This document shows, in pieces, positions 15,885-23,510 of a stretch of DNA of 64,000 nucleotides. The stretch is from positions 1 through 64,000 of the forward strand of contig JAACZV010000006.1 of the NCBI GenBank assembly GCA_009996515.1, written 5' to 3'. The notes under the pieces are model-generated. The model was not told where the DNA came from. It did no database searches and saw only the letters and a program-made list of their open reading frames with translations. Source of the DNA: Comamonadaceae bacterium. GTDB taxonomy: Bacteria > Pseudomonadota > Gammaproteobacteria > Burkholderiales > Burkholderiaceae_C. Position 1 is the stretch's first letter. The number at the start of each line of letters is the position of its first letter. The translations under genes and the position numbers were made by a program.

Positions 15885-16541
15885 ATGTCCAAATCCTTGC
15901 GCCTCGTCGCCGCCACGCTGCTGACAGCTCTTGCCGCGTCGGCCCAGGCCGACTTCGTCACGTCCAGCCAGGGCGTCACCTTCACCTTCCACACGGTGGA
16001 CACCGACACCTTCACGCTGCGCATCCAGAATGCCGACAACGCGACGGGTGACTGGAAGACGGCCGATTACCTCAGCTACCTGGGCTTCAACGGCCTGGGC
16101 GGCAAGCTGCCCGGCCTGACCGGCGTCAACGTCAGCCTCAGCCCCGCGCCGGGCTACTCGGTCCAGTGGAGCTACACGCACACCGAACTGGCCGGCCAGG
16201 GCTGCAACAAGAACGGCAACTCCGGCGCCTTCTGCCTGGACGCCAACCCCAACATCCTGTTGACCGGCGACATGCTGTTCACCATCGACCTGCTGGGCAC
16301 CGGCATCGACCTCACGGGCAACATCGCCCCGCATCTGAAGGTCGGGTTTACCGACCAGGCAGGCAGCAAGCCCATCGGCTCGCTGCTGTCGGCCGACATG
16401 ACTTATGTGCCGCCGCAGACCAATGGCGGCGGCGGCACGCCCAGCGGCGGCGGCAACACGGTGCCCGAGCCGGCCTCGCTGGCGCTGGCCGGCCTCGCCC
16501 TGCTGGGTGTCGCCGCCGCGCGCCGCCGCCGCCCGGCCTGA
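15885..16541 (+). CDS. PEP-CTERM sorting domain protein (copy 1)
   Basis: 218 residues. Signal peptide 1-23 (ending ALAASAQA). The body is beta-rich: TFTFHTVDTDTFTLRIQNAD, then a GYSVQWSYTHTEL strand, a cysteine pair (QGCNKNGNSGAFC) and APHLKVGFTD. A Gly-rich linker (GGGGTPSGGGN) leads to the PEP-CTERM tail: VPEPASLALAGLALLG plus an RRRR end. Exosortase is expected to cut at the tail after export and release or anchor the protein at the outer surface. It is clearly homologous over its whole length to the protein at 18743-19417, with the subtilase gene between them. No exosortase gene is visible here. Confidence 0.9.
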   Translation: MSKSLRLVAATLLTALAASAQADFVTSSQGVTFTFHTVDTDTFTLRIQNADNATGDWKTADYLSYLGFNGLGGKLPGLTGVNVSLSPAPGYSVQWSYTHTELAGQGCNKNGNSGAFCLDANPNILLTGDMLFTIDLLGTGIDLTGNIAPHLKVGFTDQAGSKPIGSLLSADMTYVPPQTNGGGGTPSGGGNTVPEPASLALAGLALLGVAAARRRRPA

Positions 16542-16578
16542 AGCCTGCCCCCCCGAACGGGGCTGCCCGCCCCTCAGG

Positions 16579-16608
16579 AAAGCCCGCGAACGCGGGCTTT
16601 GTCGTTTT
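16579..16608 (+). terminator. Intrinsic terminator after PEP-CTERM gene 1
   Basis: Perfect 10-bp stem AAAGCCCGCG / CGCGGGCTTT with an AA loop, followed by GTCGTTTT. It separates the PEP-CTERM gene from the subtilase gene, which therefore needs its own promoter. Confidence 0.85.
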
Positions 16609-16797
16609 CGGGCCGGCCCGGCATGTGCCGCGAACGTCCACGAACGCCCGCGGAACAGCCCCGAAACACGGGTTACAGACCCATACAAAAACAGTCCCTC
16701 CCGCACGCCAACTCCCGCACATCTGAGGCGCCCCCCCCGCGAATGCATGGTGGGGAGCCCCTACACTGACTCCGGGCCTTTTCTGCCCATTTTTTTT

Positions 16798-16801
16798 GGA
16801 G
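16798..16801 (+). promoter_or_regulatory. Ribosome binding site that selects the GTG start of the subtilase
   Basis: GGAG five bases before GTG at 16807. An in-frame ATG at 16747 has no such site and lies upstream of a -10-like TACACT at 16760-16765, so the GTG is favoured. Confidence 0.6.
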
Positions 16802-16806
16802 TTGCC

Positions 16807-18594
16807 GTGTCCCTGCTCATATCTCTCGCGCTTTCTACAGCTTTGACGCCTGCCGGCGTCGTGGGCGGGCCCGATCCGGTTGGGCAGGCCATCGCCCAAC
16901 TGTCGGCCAGGCCCAGCGCCGCCGGCCCGAACGCGGCGGCACCGCGGCGCGTGCTGATCGGCACCAAAGCCGGCCTGACCGAGGCCGAAGTGGGCAAGAT
17001 CGCGGCAGTTCACGGCGCCAAGGCGCGCCGCATGGGGCCGCCCGGCATGTTCGTGTTCGAACTGCCCGCCAATGCGTCCGAGAAGGCCGTCGCAGCGACG
17101 CTGAGCCGCCACCCTCAGCTGAAGTTCGCCGAGCTCGACCAGCTGGTCGCCCCTGCCGCCGCGCCCAACGACCCCTATGCCGGCAGCCAGTGGCATCTGA
17201 ACAAGATGGGCCTGCCCAATGCCTGGGACACGACCCAGGGCGCTGGCGTGACGATTGCCGTGCTGGACACGGGCGTCGACGCCAGCCACCCCGACCTGGC
17301 CGCCCGCCTGGTGCCGGGCTGGAACTTCTACGACAACAACAGTGACACCAGCGACGTCAACGGCCACGGCACCGCGGTCGCCGGCGCGGCCACGGCCACG
17401 CTCAACAACGGTGTCGGCGTGGCCGGCACGGCGGGGCAGGCCCAGCTGATGCCCGTGCGCATCGCCGACGCCAACGGCTATGCCTACTGGAGCACGGTGG
17501 CGCAAGGCCTGACCTGGGCCACCGACAAGGGCGCACGCGTGGCCAACATCTCCTACGGCGGCGTCTCCACGAGCGCTGCCGTGCAGTCGGCGGCCCAGTA
17601 CATGCGCTCCCGCGGCGGCCTGGTCGTGGTCGCGGCAGGCAACAACGGCATCGACGAGGGCTTCGCGCCCACGTCCACCATGATCGTGGTGTCGGCCACC
17701 GACGCCAACGACGTCAAGACCTCCTGGTCCAGCTATGGCAGTTTCATCAGCGTCGCGGCGCCGGGCCAGGACATCTGGACCACCACCCGCGGCGGCGGCT
17801 ACCAGGCCTGGTGGGGCACCTCGCTGGCCAGCCCGGTGGTGGCGGGCGTCGTGGGCCTGATGATGTCGGCCCGGCCGGACATGAGCAACACGCAGGTCGA
17901 GAGCCTGCTGTATTCCAGCAGCGTGGACCTGGGCGCTCCCGGGCGGGACAGCTATTACGGCTGGGGGCGGGTGAATGCCGCCGCGGCCGTGCAGGCCACC
18001 GTGAACAGCGCGGTGGCGGACACCCAGCCGCCCAGCGTCGCCATCGCGTCGCCCGGCAACGGCAAGACCGTCAGCGGGCTGCTGCCCGTGGACGTCAATG
18101 CCAGCGACAACGTCGGCGTCACGCGCGTCGACCTGAAGCTCAACGGCAACGTGATCGCCTCGGACACCTCGGCCCCCTACGGCTTCAGCGTGGACACGAC
18201 CCAGCTGCCCAACGGAACCGCCTCGCTGGTCGCCATCGCCTATGACGCGGCCGGCAACCAGGGCAGTTCCACCGCCGTGGGCGTCACCGTCAGCAACAGC
18301 GTCGCGGTCGCCGCCGACACGACCCCGCCGGTCGTCAACGTCAAGGCGCCCTCCAACGGCGCCACCGTCTCGGGCAATGTGACGATCAGCGTGGCGGCCA
18401 GCGACAACGCCGGCGCCGCCGGCATCAAGCTGCAGTTGCTCGTCAACGGCAACCAGGTCGCCAGCGGCAGCGGCAGCACGCTGAACTACAAGTGGAATAC
18501 CGCCAAGCTGCCGGCCGGCAGCTACACGCTGGAAGCCCGCGCCACCGACGCCAACGGCAATGCGTCGTCCAGCGCCATCACCGTGAGGCACTGA
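16807..18594 (+). CDS. Secreted subtilisin-family (S8) serine protease with C-terminal Ig-like repeats
   Basis: About 595 residues from the GTG start. Residues 1-17 form a short signal peptide (SLLISLALSTALTPAG). A propeptide-like region (about 45-115) is followed by the catalytic domain with Asp154 (VLDTGVD), His187 (NGHGT), Asn279 (AAGNN) and Ser339 (GTSLASP), a complete subtilase triad. After about residue 405 come two Ig-like repeats, each opening with DTQPPSV or DTTPPVV and containing GxTVSG and NVG/NAG segments with a conserved LxxGxY-type end. There is no PEP-CTERM tail, so it should be fully secreted. It lies between two homologous PEP-CTERM genes, which makes them possible substrates or partners; this is inference. 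Confidence 0.88.
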   Translation: MSLLISLALSTALTPAGVVGGPDPVGQAIAQLSARPSAAGPNAAAPRRVLIGTKAGLTEAEVGKIAAVHGAKARRMGPPGMFVFELPANASEKAVAATLSRHPQLKFAELDQLVAPAAAPNDPYAGSQWHLNKMGLPNAWDTTQGAGVTIAVLDTGVDASHPDLAARLVPGWNFYDNNSDTSDVNGHGTAVAGAATATLNNGVGVAGTAGQAQLMPVRIADANGYAYWSTVAQGLTWATDKGARVANISYGGVSTSAAVQSAAQYMRSRGGLVVVAAGNNGIDEGFAPTSTMIVVSATDANDVKTSWSSYGSFISVAAPGQDIWTTTRGGGYQAWWGTSLASPVVAGVVGLMMSARPDMSNTQVESLLYSSSVDLGAPGRDSYYGWGRVNAAAAVQATVNSAVADTQPPSVAIASPGNGKTVSGLLPVDVNASDNVGVTRVDLKLNGNVIASDTSAPYGFSVDTTQLPNGTASLVAIAYDAAGNQGSSTAVGVTVSNSVAVAADTTPPVVNVKAPSNGATVSGNVTISVAASDNAGAAGIKLQLLVNGNQVASGSGSTLNYKWNTAKLPAGSYTLEARATDANGNASSSAITVRH

Positions 18595-18605
18595 GGCCCG
18601 AGGGC

Positions 18606-18648
18606 GGCCGGCGCCGTCGGTATTTCTTACATTTTTTCAGCGCCGGCC
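18606..18648 (+). repeat. Inverted repeat with AT-rich loop between subtilase and PEP-CTERM gene 2
   Basis: Perfect 9-bp arms GGCCGGCGC (18606-18614) and GCGCCGGCC (18640-18648) enclose an AT-rich stretch containing TATTTC and ATTTTTTC. It could be a weak terminator for the protease or a binding site for an activator of the sigma-54-like promoter 46 bases further on. Confidence 0.5.
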
Positions 18649-18693
18649 CCTCATTCATTACAAGACATCAGTCAAATCAATAAGTTGCCAACA

Positions 18694-18708
18694 TGGCCCG
18701 CATCTTGC
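18694..18708 (+). promoter_or_regulatory. Sigma-54-like promoter upstream of PEP-CTERM gene 2
   Basis: TGGCCC, five bases (GCATC), then TTGC, followed by T. Both the GG of -24 and the GC of -12 are present with exact spacing. It lies 34 bases before the ATG at 18743, a sensible leader length with a CTGGAGG ribosome site at 18731-18737. Confidence 0.6.
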
Positions 18709-18742
18709 TCATTTATGGGCACACAAGATCTGGAGGCCCCCC

Positions 18743-19417
18743 ATGTTGCGTCAGCTCCTCAAGGCCAGTTTGGCCACCGTCTCACTGTCGCTGGCATGCG
18801 CAAGCGCGCATGCGGACTACGAGGTCACGTTCAACAACGTGACGTTCGACTTCATCCAGACCAGCGCCAGCTCCTTCACGTTCAAGATCTCCAACCTGGA
18901 CAACCGGACCGGCAACTGGGCCCCTGACACGGACCTGGGTTTCTTCGCCTTCAAGGATCTGGGGCCGCTGACCGGCATCACCGGCGCGACGGTGACCAAT
19001 GTGCAGCCCGCATCCAGCAGCGTCTGGACCTATTCGGCCCAGGAATTGAACGCCAACGGCTGCGCCGGCGGCATGTCTGGCGGCATCTGCATGCAGGCCG
19101 TTCCCAACATCGCCCTGACCAATGACATGGAATTCCAGGTCAATCTGCTGGGCACGACGCTGGCCATCGACCCCACCCTTGGCCCGCACCTGAAGATCGG
19201 CTTCACCTACTTCGGCGACAAGTCGGGCACCTGGCAAATTGGCGGCGACCTGCTGTCGCAGAATATGCCCTTCGTCCAGGGCTGCACCGTCAACTGCGGC
19301 GGTGGCGGCAGCGGCGGCGGCGGTTCCACGCCCGAGCCGGCATCGCTGGCCCTGGTGGGCCTGGCCCTGCTGGCCGCGGGTGGCCAGTTGCGCCGGCAGC
19401 GCCGCAGCGGTCGCTGA
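18743..19417 (+). CDS. PEP-CTERM sorting domain protein (copy 2)
   Basis: 224 residues. Signal peptide 1-24 (CASAHA end). It repeats the pattern of the protein at 15885: SFTFKISNLDNRTGNW, VWTYSAQELNANGCAGG, a Cys pair in the same region, GPHLKIGFTY, a Gly/Ser linker and a tail TPEPASLALVGLALLAAGG with basic end. It differs in having a second Cys pair (QGCTVNC) before the linker. Exosortase processing and surface display or release are expected from the tail. It has its own sigma-54-like promoter and terminator. The shared layout with copy 1 suggests a duplication around the protease gene. Confidence 0.9.
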   Translation: MLRQLLKASLATVSLSLACASAHADYEVTFNNVTFDFIQTSASSFTFKISNLDNRTGNWAPDTDLGFFAFKDLGPLTGITGATVTNVQPASSSVWTYSAQELNANGCAGGMSGGICMQAVPNIALTNDMEFQVNLLGTTLAIDPTLGPHLKIGFTYFGDKSGTWQIGGDLLSQNMPFVQGCTVNCGGGGSGGGGSTPEPASLALVGLALLAAGGQLRRQRRSGR

Positions 19418-19436
19418 GCGCGATCCACTCCCGCAA

Positions 19437-19464
19437 CAGCCCGGCCCACGCCGGGCTGGTTGTT
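19437..19464 (+). terminator. Intrinsic terminator after PEP-CTERM gene 2
   Basis: Stem CAGCCCGGC / GCCGGGCTG with loop CCAC, followed by GTTGTTTT. It lies immediately before the end of the convergent phosphatase gene. Confidence 0.8.
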
Positions 19465-19465
19465 T

Positions 19466-20152
19466 TCAGGCGTGCGTCACCAGGCCGCGGGTCTCGGGGG
19501 CGTCCAGGTGGGGCAGGTTGTTGAAGCTCACCAGGTGATGGCGCCTGGGATTGAACGCGAACTCGGTGACGGCCGAGTTGCGGATGCGCAGATTCAGTTC
19601 GACCCAGGTCTCGGGCGGGCAGCCCAGCACCTGGCTGACCGCCGTGGCGATGGGCCCGCCGCTGGACACGATGAGCACCTGCTTGCCCACGCCCACGTCC
19701 AGCGCTCGGGCCAGGGTGTCGGCGACACCAGCCGCGAAGGCTGTATGCGTGGGCATGCCCGGGGGCTGGGTCTCGCCCCGCATCCAGGCCAGCAGGCCCT
19801 GGCGCAGCAGGCGGAAATGCTGCTTGACGCCCTCCGCGTCCGTCGGCGCCTCCAATGGCTGCGGATGGATGGCACGCACGACGGCCTCGCTGTCGTACTC
19901 GTCCAGCGCCGGCAGCGCGATGGCCGGCAGCGCCTCACCATAGCCCGCCACGATGCCGGCCAGCGATTGCGCATGCCGGCGCAGCGTGCCGGTGAAGACG
20001 GCATCGAAGCGCTGGCCGCGCTCACGCCAGTAGGCACCCAGCAGGCGGCATTGCTCCAGACCCTTGGCGCTGAGCTGGTCATAGTCGGCCGCGCCGAAGC
20101 TGGCCTGGCCGTGGCGGACGAGGTAGAGGCTTCCCATGCGTTGGATCATCAC
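19466..20152 (-). CDS. Histidine phosphatase family protein
   Basis: Up to 228 residues; a later ATG at 20137 would give the more usual start directly before the first strand. The catalytic motif LVRHGQASF contains the phospho-accepting His. The second catalytic His/Arg region is represented by IVSSGGPIATAVSQ, where the usual second His is replaced by Ser (SSGG), which is common in some subgroups. ALDEYDSEAV is the acid/base region. It acts on an unknown phosphorylated small molecule or protein. It is convergent with the PEP-CTERM gene and divergent from the small secreted protein at 20236. Confidence 0.82.
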   Translation of the reverse strand: MMIQRMGSLYLVRHGQASFGAADYDQLSAKGLEQCRLLGAYWRERGQRFDAVFTGTLRRHAQSLAGIVAGYGEALPAIALPALDEYDSEAVVRAIHPQPLEAPTDAEGVKQHFRLLRQGLLAWMRGETQPPGMPTHTAFAAGVADTLARALDVGVGKQVLIVSSGGPIATAVSQVLGCPPETWVELNLRIRNSAVTEFAFNPRRHHLVSFNNLPHLDAPETRGLVTHA

Positions 20153-20235
20153 AGCTGATGAGCCGCGCCCCTGTCACGCCATTGACGCCGGCCCGTGGCG
20201 ACCTAGCATGGCCGCCCAGCCCTCAAGGAGAGGTC

Positions 20236-20625
20236 ATGAGCCGGCATCCCATCATCATCACTGCCCTGGGTCTTGCCTGCGCCGCCGCCCTGGCACAGCC
20301 GCCGGCCACCGAGGGCGAATGGCGGGCCAGCTACATCATGGGCGGCATGCAGCGCCAGGCCGAGGTGATCTTCAAGGGCGATGCGGGCACCTGGATGGCC
20401 TACAACCAGGCCGCGCGTGACCGCAACAACCCCTGCACCGGCCGGCGCATGCCCATGGTGGTGGAAAGCCGCGAGGGCGGCGCGCTGCAGGTGCTGGTGC
20501 AGCGCTCGGCCGAGGTGCCGGGCTGCACGGACTTCAGGCTGGAGTTGCGCGCCGTGGAGGGGCGGCTCGAGGGCATGGGGCGCATGGCCGAGGGCGAAAT
20601 GCCCGTCGTGCTGACGAAAAAGTAG
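20236..20625 (+). CDS. Small secreted protein of unknown function
   Basis: 129 residues. The start at 20236 has a strong AAGGAG site at 20225-20230. Signal peptide to about residue 19 (ITALGLACAAALA). The mature domain looks like a small beta-barrel (GEWRASYIMGGMQRQAEVIFKG, GTWMAYNQAARDRNNPCTGRRMPMVV, VQRSAEVPGCTDFRLELR) with two Cys that could form a disulfide. I do not recognise a family with confidence. It precedes an acetyltransferase gene by 22 bases and may share its transcript. Confidence 0.72.
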   Translation: MSRHPIIITALGLACAAALAQPPATEGEWRASYIMGGMQRQAEVIFKGDAGTWMAYNQAARDRNNPCTGRRMPMVVESREGGALQVLVQRSAEVPGCTDFRLELRAVEGRLEGMGRMAEGEMPVVLTKK

Positions 20626-20647
20626 GCGACCCCGCGCGGCCGCGAGA

Positions 20648-21109
20648 ATGGCGGTCATGACGCTTCGCATCGCCACCCGCGCCGATACCGCCGAAATCTG
20701 GCGCGTGCGCTACGCCGTTGCCGAGAACACGCTGACGCCGGGGCGCATCTCGGACGCCGAGCTGCACGCCCATCTGGAAGACCACGGCCGCGGCTGGGTC
20801 GTCGAGCTGGCGCCGGCGCCTCGGCTGAGCATTGCCGGCTTTGCGATAGGCGACGCCCGCGACGGCAACATCTGGGCCCTGTTCGTGGACCCGGCCTGCG
20901 AGGGCCAGGGCCACGGCCGGCGGCTGCACGACGCGATGGTGGGCTGGCTGTTCTCGACCGGCCTGCAGCGCCTCAGCCTGGGCACCCAGCCCGGCTCGCG
21001 CGCCGAAGCCTTCTACCGCCGCGCCGGCTGGCACCCGTTGCATGTCGACGACCATGGCGAGCGCCGCTTCGAGCGCTTCGCCGCAGACTGGACCCCTGCC
21101 CATGCTTGA
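20648..21109 (+). CDS. GNAT family N-acetyltransferase
   Basis: 153 residues; a second ATG at 20657 is also possible. The GNAT core is visible: TLRIATRADTAEIWRVRYAV, then IWALFVDPACEGQGHGRRLHDAMVGWL with the acetyl-CoA-binding Q/R-x-x-G-x-G/A loop (EGQGHGR), then LSLGTQPGSRAEAFYRRAGW near the end. The acceptor substrate is unknown. Its stop overlaps the start of the esterase gene by 8 bases. Confidence 0.85.
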   Translation: MAVMTLRIATRADTAEIWRVRYAVAENTLTPGRISDAELHAHLEDHGRGWVVELAPAPRLSIAGFAIGDARDGNIWALFVDPACEGQGHGRRLHDAMVGWLFSTGLQRLSLGTQPGSRAEAFYRRAGWHPLHVDDHGERRFERFAADWTPAHA

Positions 21110-21761
21110 CACCCATGTCATCGAGACCGGCCCCGCTCCCGGCACGACGCTGATCGTGCTGCACGGCCTGGGCGCCGACGGCCATGACTTCGTGCCCATC
21201 TGCGCCGAGCTGGACCTGAGCCCCCTGGGCGCCGTGCGCTACGTCTTCCCGGATGCGCCCCAGCGGCCGGTGACGATCAACGGCGGCCATGTGATGCGCG
21301 CCTGGTACGACATCCTCGGCCCGCATCCGCAGCGCCAGGAGGACGAGATGGGCCTGCGGGAATCGCAGCGCCAGATCGCCGCCCTCATCGACGACGAACG
21401 CGAGCGCGGCGTGCCGGCCGAGCGCATCGTCGTCATGGGGTTCTCGCAGGGCTGCGCGATGGCGCTGATGACGGCGCTGCGCTACCCCGAACGGCTGGGC
21501 GGCGTGGTGGGGCTGTCGGGCTATCTGCCGCTGGCCGCGGCGACGGCGGCCGAGCGCTCGGCCGCCAACGCCGGCCTGCCCGTCTTCATGGCCCATGGCA
21601 CGCAGGACGCGGTCGTCGTGCCGACGCGCGGCGCCGCCAGCCGCGATGCGCTGCGCGCGCTGGGGCATGAAGTCCAGTGGCATGACTACCCGATGCCGCA
21701 TTCGGTCTGCATGGAAGAGATCAGGGATCTGAACGCCTGGCTGTTGAAGCAACTGGGTTGA
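21102..21761 (+). CDS. Carboxylesterase / phospholipase family alpha/beta hydrolase
   Basis: 219 residues. The family signature is clear: LIVLHGLGADGHDFVP near the N terminus (oxyanion region), nucleophile Ser115 in GFSQG, Asp169 in HGTQDAVV and His200 in PMPHSV. The size and layout match the small bacterial carboxylesterases such as YpfH/EstB and the acyl-protein-thioesterase-like group. It is cytosolic, as there is no signal peptide. It is coupled to the acetyltransferase gene upstream through an 8-base overlap. Confidence 0.9.
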   Translation: MLDTHVIETGPAPGTTLIVLHGLGADGHDFVPICAELDLSPLGAVRYVFPDAPQRPVTINGGHVMRAWYDILGPHPQRQEDEMGLRESQRQIAALIDDERERGVPAERIVVMGFSQGCAMALMTALRYPERLGGVVGLSGYLPLAAATAAERSAANAGLPVFMAHGTQDAVVVPTRGAASRDALRALGHEVQWHDYPMPHSVCMEEIRDLNAWLLKQLG

Positions 21762-21819
21762 GTTCGCCACGCTGTTCGCGGGGCTGGGCCTCGCGCGGCT
21801 GAGCGAAGATCGATGAGTC

Positions 21820-23061
21820 ATGGAGCGCCTGGCCGAACAGATCGTCGACTGGCACAACCGCCACCCGCTGGCGCGCCGCATCACTGCAGAGGACGTCCAC
21901 ACCATCGGTGTCGTCGCGCTGCCGTTCGTGCGTGCGTCCGCGCAGGCGGGCGGCTTCGTGGAGCCGGTGCTGACCGACGCCGTCAGCTTCGATGAACTGA
22001 CCGCGTCGCCGCCCGTCTCGCGCGCGGCGGTGTGGCTGCAACGCTTGAAGGGGCTGGTCGGCAAGCTGCCGGGCCGCGCGCCGCGCACGCAATGGCGCGC
22101 CTTCAGCGAACCCTTCCTGCCGGGCCCCAGCCTGGCCCGCATCGAGCGCTTCGCGCTGGCCCATGGCTTTGCCGAGCCGCCCGCCACGCCCGAGGACCGC
22201 CCCTGGCGCGTCATCGTCATCGACGAGCGGCTGGCCGCCGCGCATGGGGGCTGGCCTTTCGAGCTGTATGTCATGACGGCGGGCGTGGACGTCGGCAGCA
22301 GCCGCACGCGCGTGCTGGCTGGCCGCGGCATCCCCTCGGAGATCCTCGGCCGCCGGCTCTGGGATCCGCGCCGAGTCGGCGCCGCCGCCGGCCTGCTGGC
22401 GCTGGTCGTCGCGGTGGCCGCCTATGCGCTGTGGCCGCATCGGGCGCCGCCCATGGCCCCGGCCGCGCCGGCCCAAGCCGCGTCGGCAGCGGCCTCGGCC
22501 GCGACACCGGCCGCGTCAGCGCCCTCCCAAGCCCCGCCCCCCCCGCCCGCCGAGGCGTCGGCACCGGCGCAGGCGGCCTCGCTACCGGCGCCGGCGGTCA
22601 GCGAATCGGCCACGGTGGCCGAGGCCCAGCCCGGCATCCGCCCGCAACTGGTGCCCCGCGCCGACGGCGCCTCAAGGCCGCCGCTGCTGGCGGGCAAGCG
22701 GCCGGAGCCGCCCACGGAACAGCCGGCACCCGCCGCGCAGGCGGCGCAGCCCCCCTCCCCGGCCGCCCAGCCCGCGCCGACCGACCCGCGCCTGGCCGGC
22801 ATGGCCAGGTCGCCGGAGCAGTTCGTCGTCGCGCTGGTCGGCCCGCCGGGCAGCAAGGCCCAGGCCGAGGCGCTGCTGAAGAAGATGCAGGACGGCCTGG
22901 CGGGCGTGCACGGCAACCCCCAGGCCTTGCAGGCCGACGTCATCCAGACGCCGGAGGGCTGGCGCGCCACCGTCTGGCCTTTCGCCAGCCGGGAGCAGGC
23001 CCAGCTCATCAACGCGACGCTGGTGGCCCGCGGCCTGAAGACCAAGGCCGTGAACTTCTGA
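21820..23061 (+). CDS. Single-pass membrane protein with Pro/Ala-rich linker and SPOR-like C terminus
   Basis: 413 residues. Residues 1-185 are soluble (cytosolic) with no domain I can name. A single membrane segment lies at about 186-207 (VGAAAGLLALVVAVAAYALW). Residues 210-340 are a Pro/Ala-rich periplasmic linker. The last 75 or so residues (PEQFVVALVGPPGSKAQAEALLKKMQDGLAG ... GWRATVWPFASREQAQLINATLVARGLKTKAVNF) have the spacing of a SPOR domain, which binds glycan strands lacking stem peptides. A role at the cell wall or septum is inferred. Its 3' part is overlapped for 640 bases by the open frame of the convergent acetyltransferase gene. Confidence 0.78.
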   Translation: MERLAEQIVDWHNRHPLARRITAEDVHTIGVVALPFVRASAQAGGFVEPVLTDAVSFDELTASPPVSRAAVWLQRLKGLVGKLPGRAPRTQWRAFSEPFLPGPSLARIERFALAHGFAEPPATPEDRPWRVIVIDERLAAAHGGWPFELYVMTAGVDVGSSRTRVLAGRGIPSEILGRRLWDPRRVGAAAGLLALVVAVAAYALWPHRAPPMAPAAPAQAASAAASAATPAASAPSQAPPPPPAEASAPAQAASLPAPAVSESATVAEAQPGIRPQLVPRADGASRPPLLAGKRPEPPTEQPAPAAQAAQPPSPAAQPAPTDPRLAGMARSPEQFVVALVGPPGSKAQAEALLKKMQDGLAGVHGNPQALQADVIQTPEGWRATVWPFASREQAQLINATLVARGLKTKAVNF

Positions 23062-23510
23062 GCCGACTCAGCCGGCCGGCGGATGACGAAGGCGCGCTTG
23101 TCCCCGCCGTCGAAGCCGCAGCGCTCATAGAAGGCCCAGACGGCCGGATCCTGGCGGCTGGTGGTCAGCACGATCTTGTAGCAGCCGGCCTTCCAGGCCT
23201 GCTCGATCGCATGGCGGATGACCGCCTGGCCATGGCCGCGGCCGCGCTGGTCGGCATGGGTGACGACGTTCTCGATGACGCCGTAGCTGCGTCCGCCGCG
23301 CGTCAGATTGGGAATGACGGCGAGGTTGCAGCTGGCGATCAGCCGCCCGCCGTCGAAGGCGCCGAAGTGGCGCAGGCCCGCATGCGCGAACACGGCGCGC
23401 ACCGCCTCCGGGGAAGGCGGCGCGTCACCGGGGTTCAGATGCTGGTAGAGCTCCAGCAAGGCGTCGACATCGTCGACGCCCAGGTCGCGCAGCGCGACCC
23501 CTGCCGTCAC
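22422..23510 (-). CDS. GNAT family N-acetyltransferase with an antisense-encoded C-terminal extension
   Basis: The GTG start at 23510 overlaps the stop of the peptidase gene (GTGA). Residues 1-145 are a normal GNAT domain: LRDLGVDDVDALLELYQHL, SYGVIENVVTHADQRGRGHGQAVIRHAIEQA with the acetyl-CoA loop QRGRGHG, and AVWAFYERCGF. Domain sequence ends near 23075. No stop follows there: the frame stays open for a further 217 residues, entirely antisense to the SPOR-like gene, until 22422. A TGA sits one frame away at 23068-23070, so a single-base indel may have removed the native stop. The extension has no protein-like character that I can see. Confidence 0.7.
   Translation of the reverse strand: MTAGVALRDLGVDDVDALLELYQHLNPGDAPPSPEAVRAVFAHAGLRHFGAFDGGRLIASCNLAVIPNLTRGGRSYGVIENVVTHADQRGRGHGQAVIRHAIEQAWKAGCYKIVLTTSRQDPAVWAFYERCGFDGGDKRAFVIRRPAESAQKFTALVFRPRATSVALMSWACSRLAKGQTVARQPSGVWMTSACKAWGLPCTPARPSCIFFSSASAWALLPGGPTSATTNCSGDLAMPARRGSVGAGWAAGEGGCAACAAGAGCSVGGSGRLPASSGGLEAPSARGTSCGRMPGWASATVADSLTAGAGSEAACAGADASAGGGGGAWEGADAAGVAAEAAADAAWAGAAGAMGGARCGHSA

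Noticed and set aside
16747-16806. ATG at 16747 as start of the subtilase
   Set aside because: It lacks a ribosome site, lies before a -10-like TACACT and spoils the signal peptide; the GTG at 16807 has GGAG five bases upstream.
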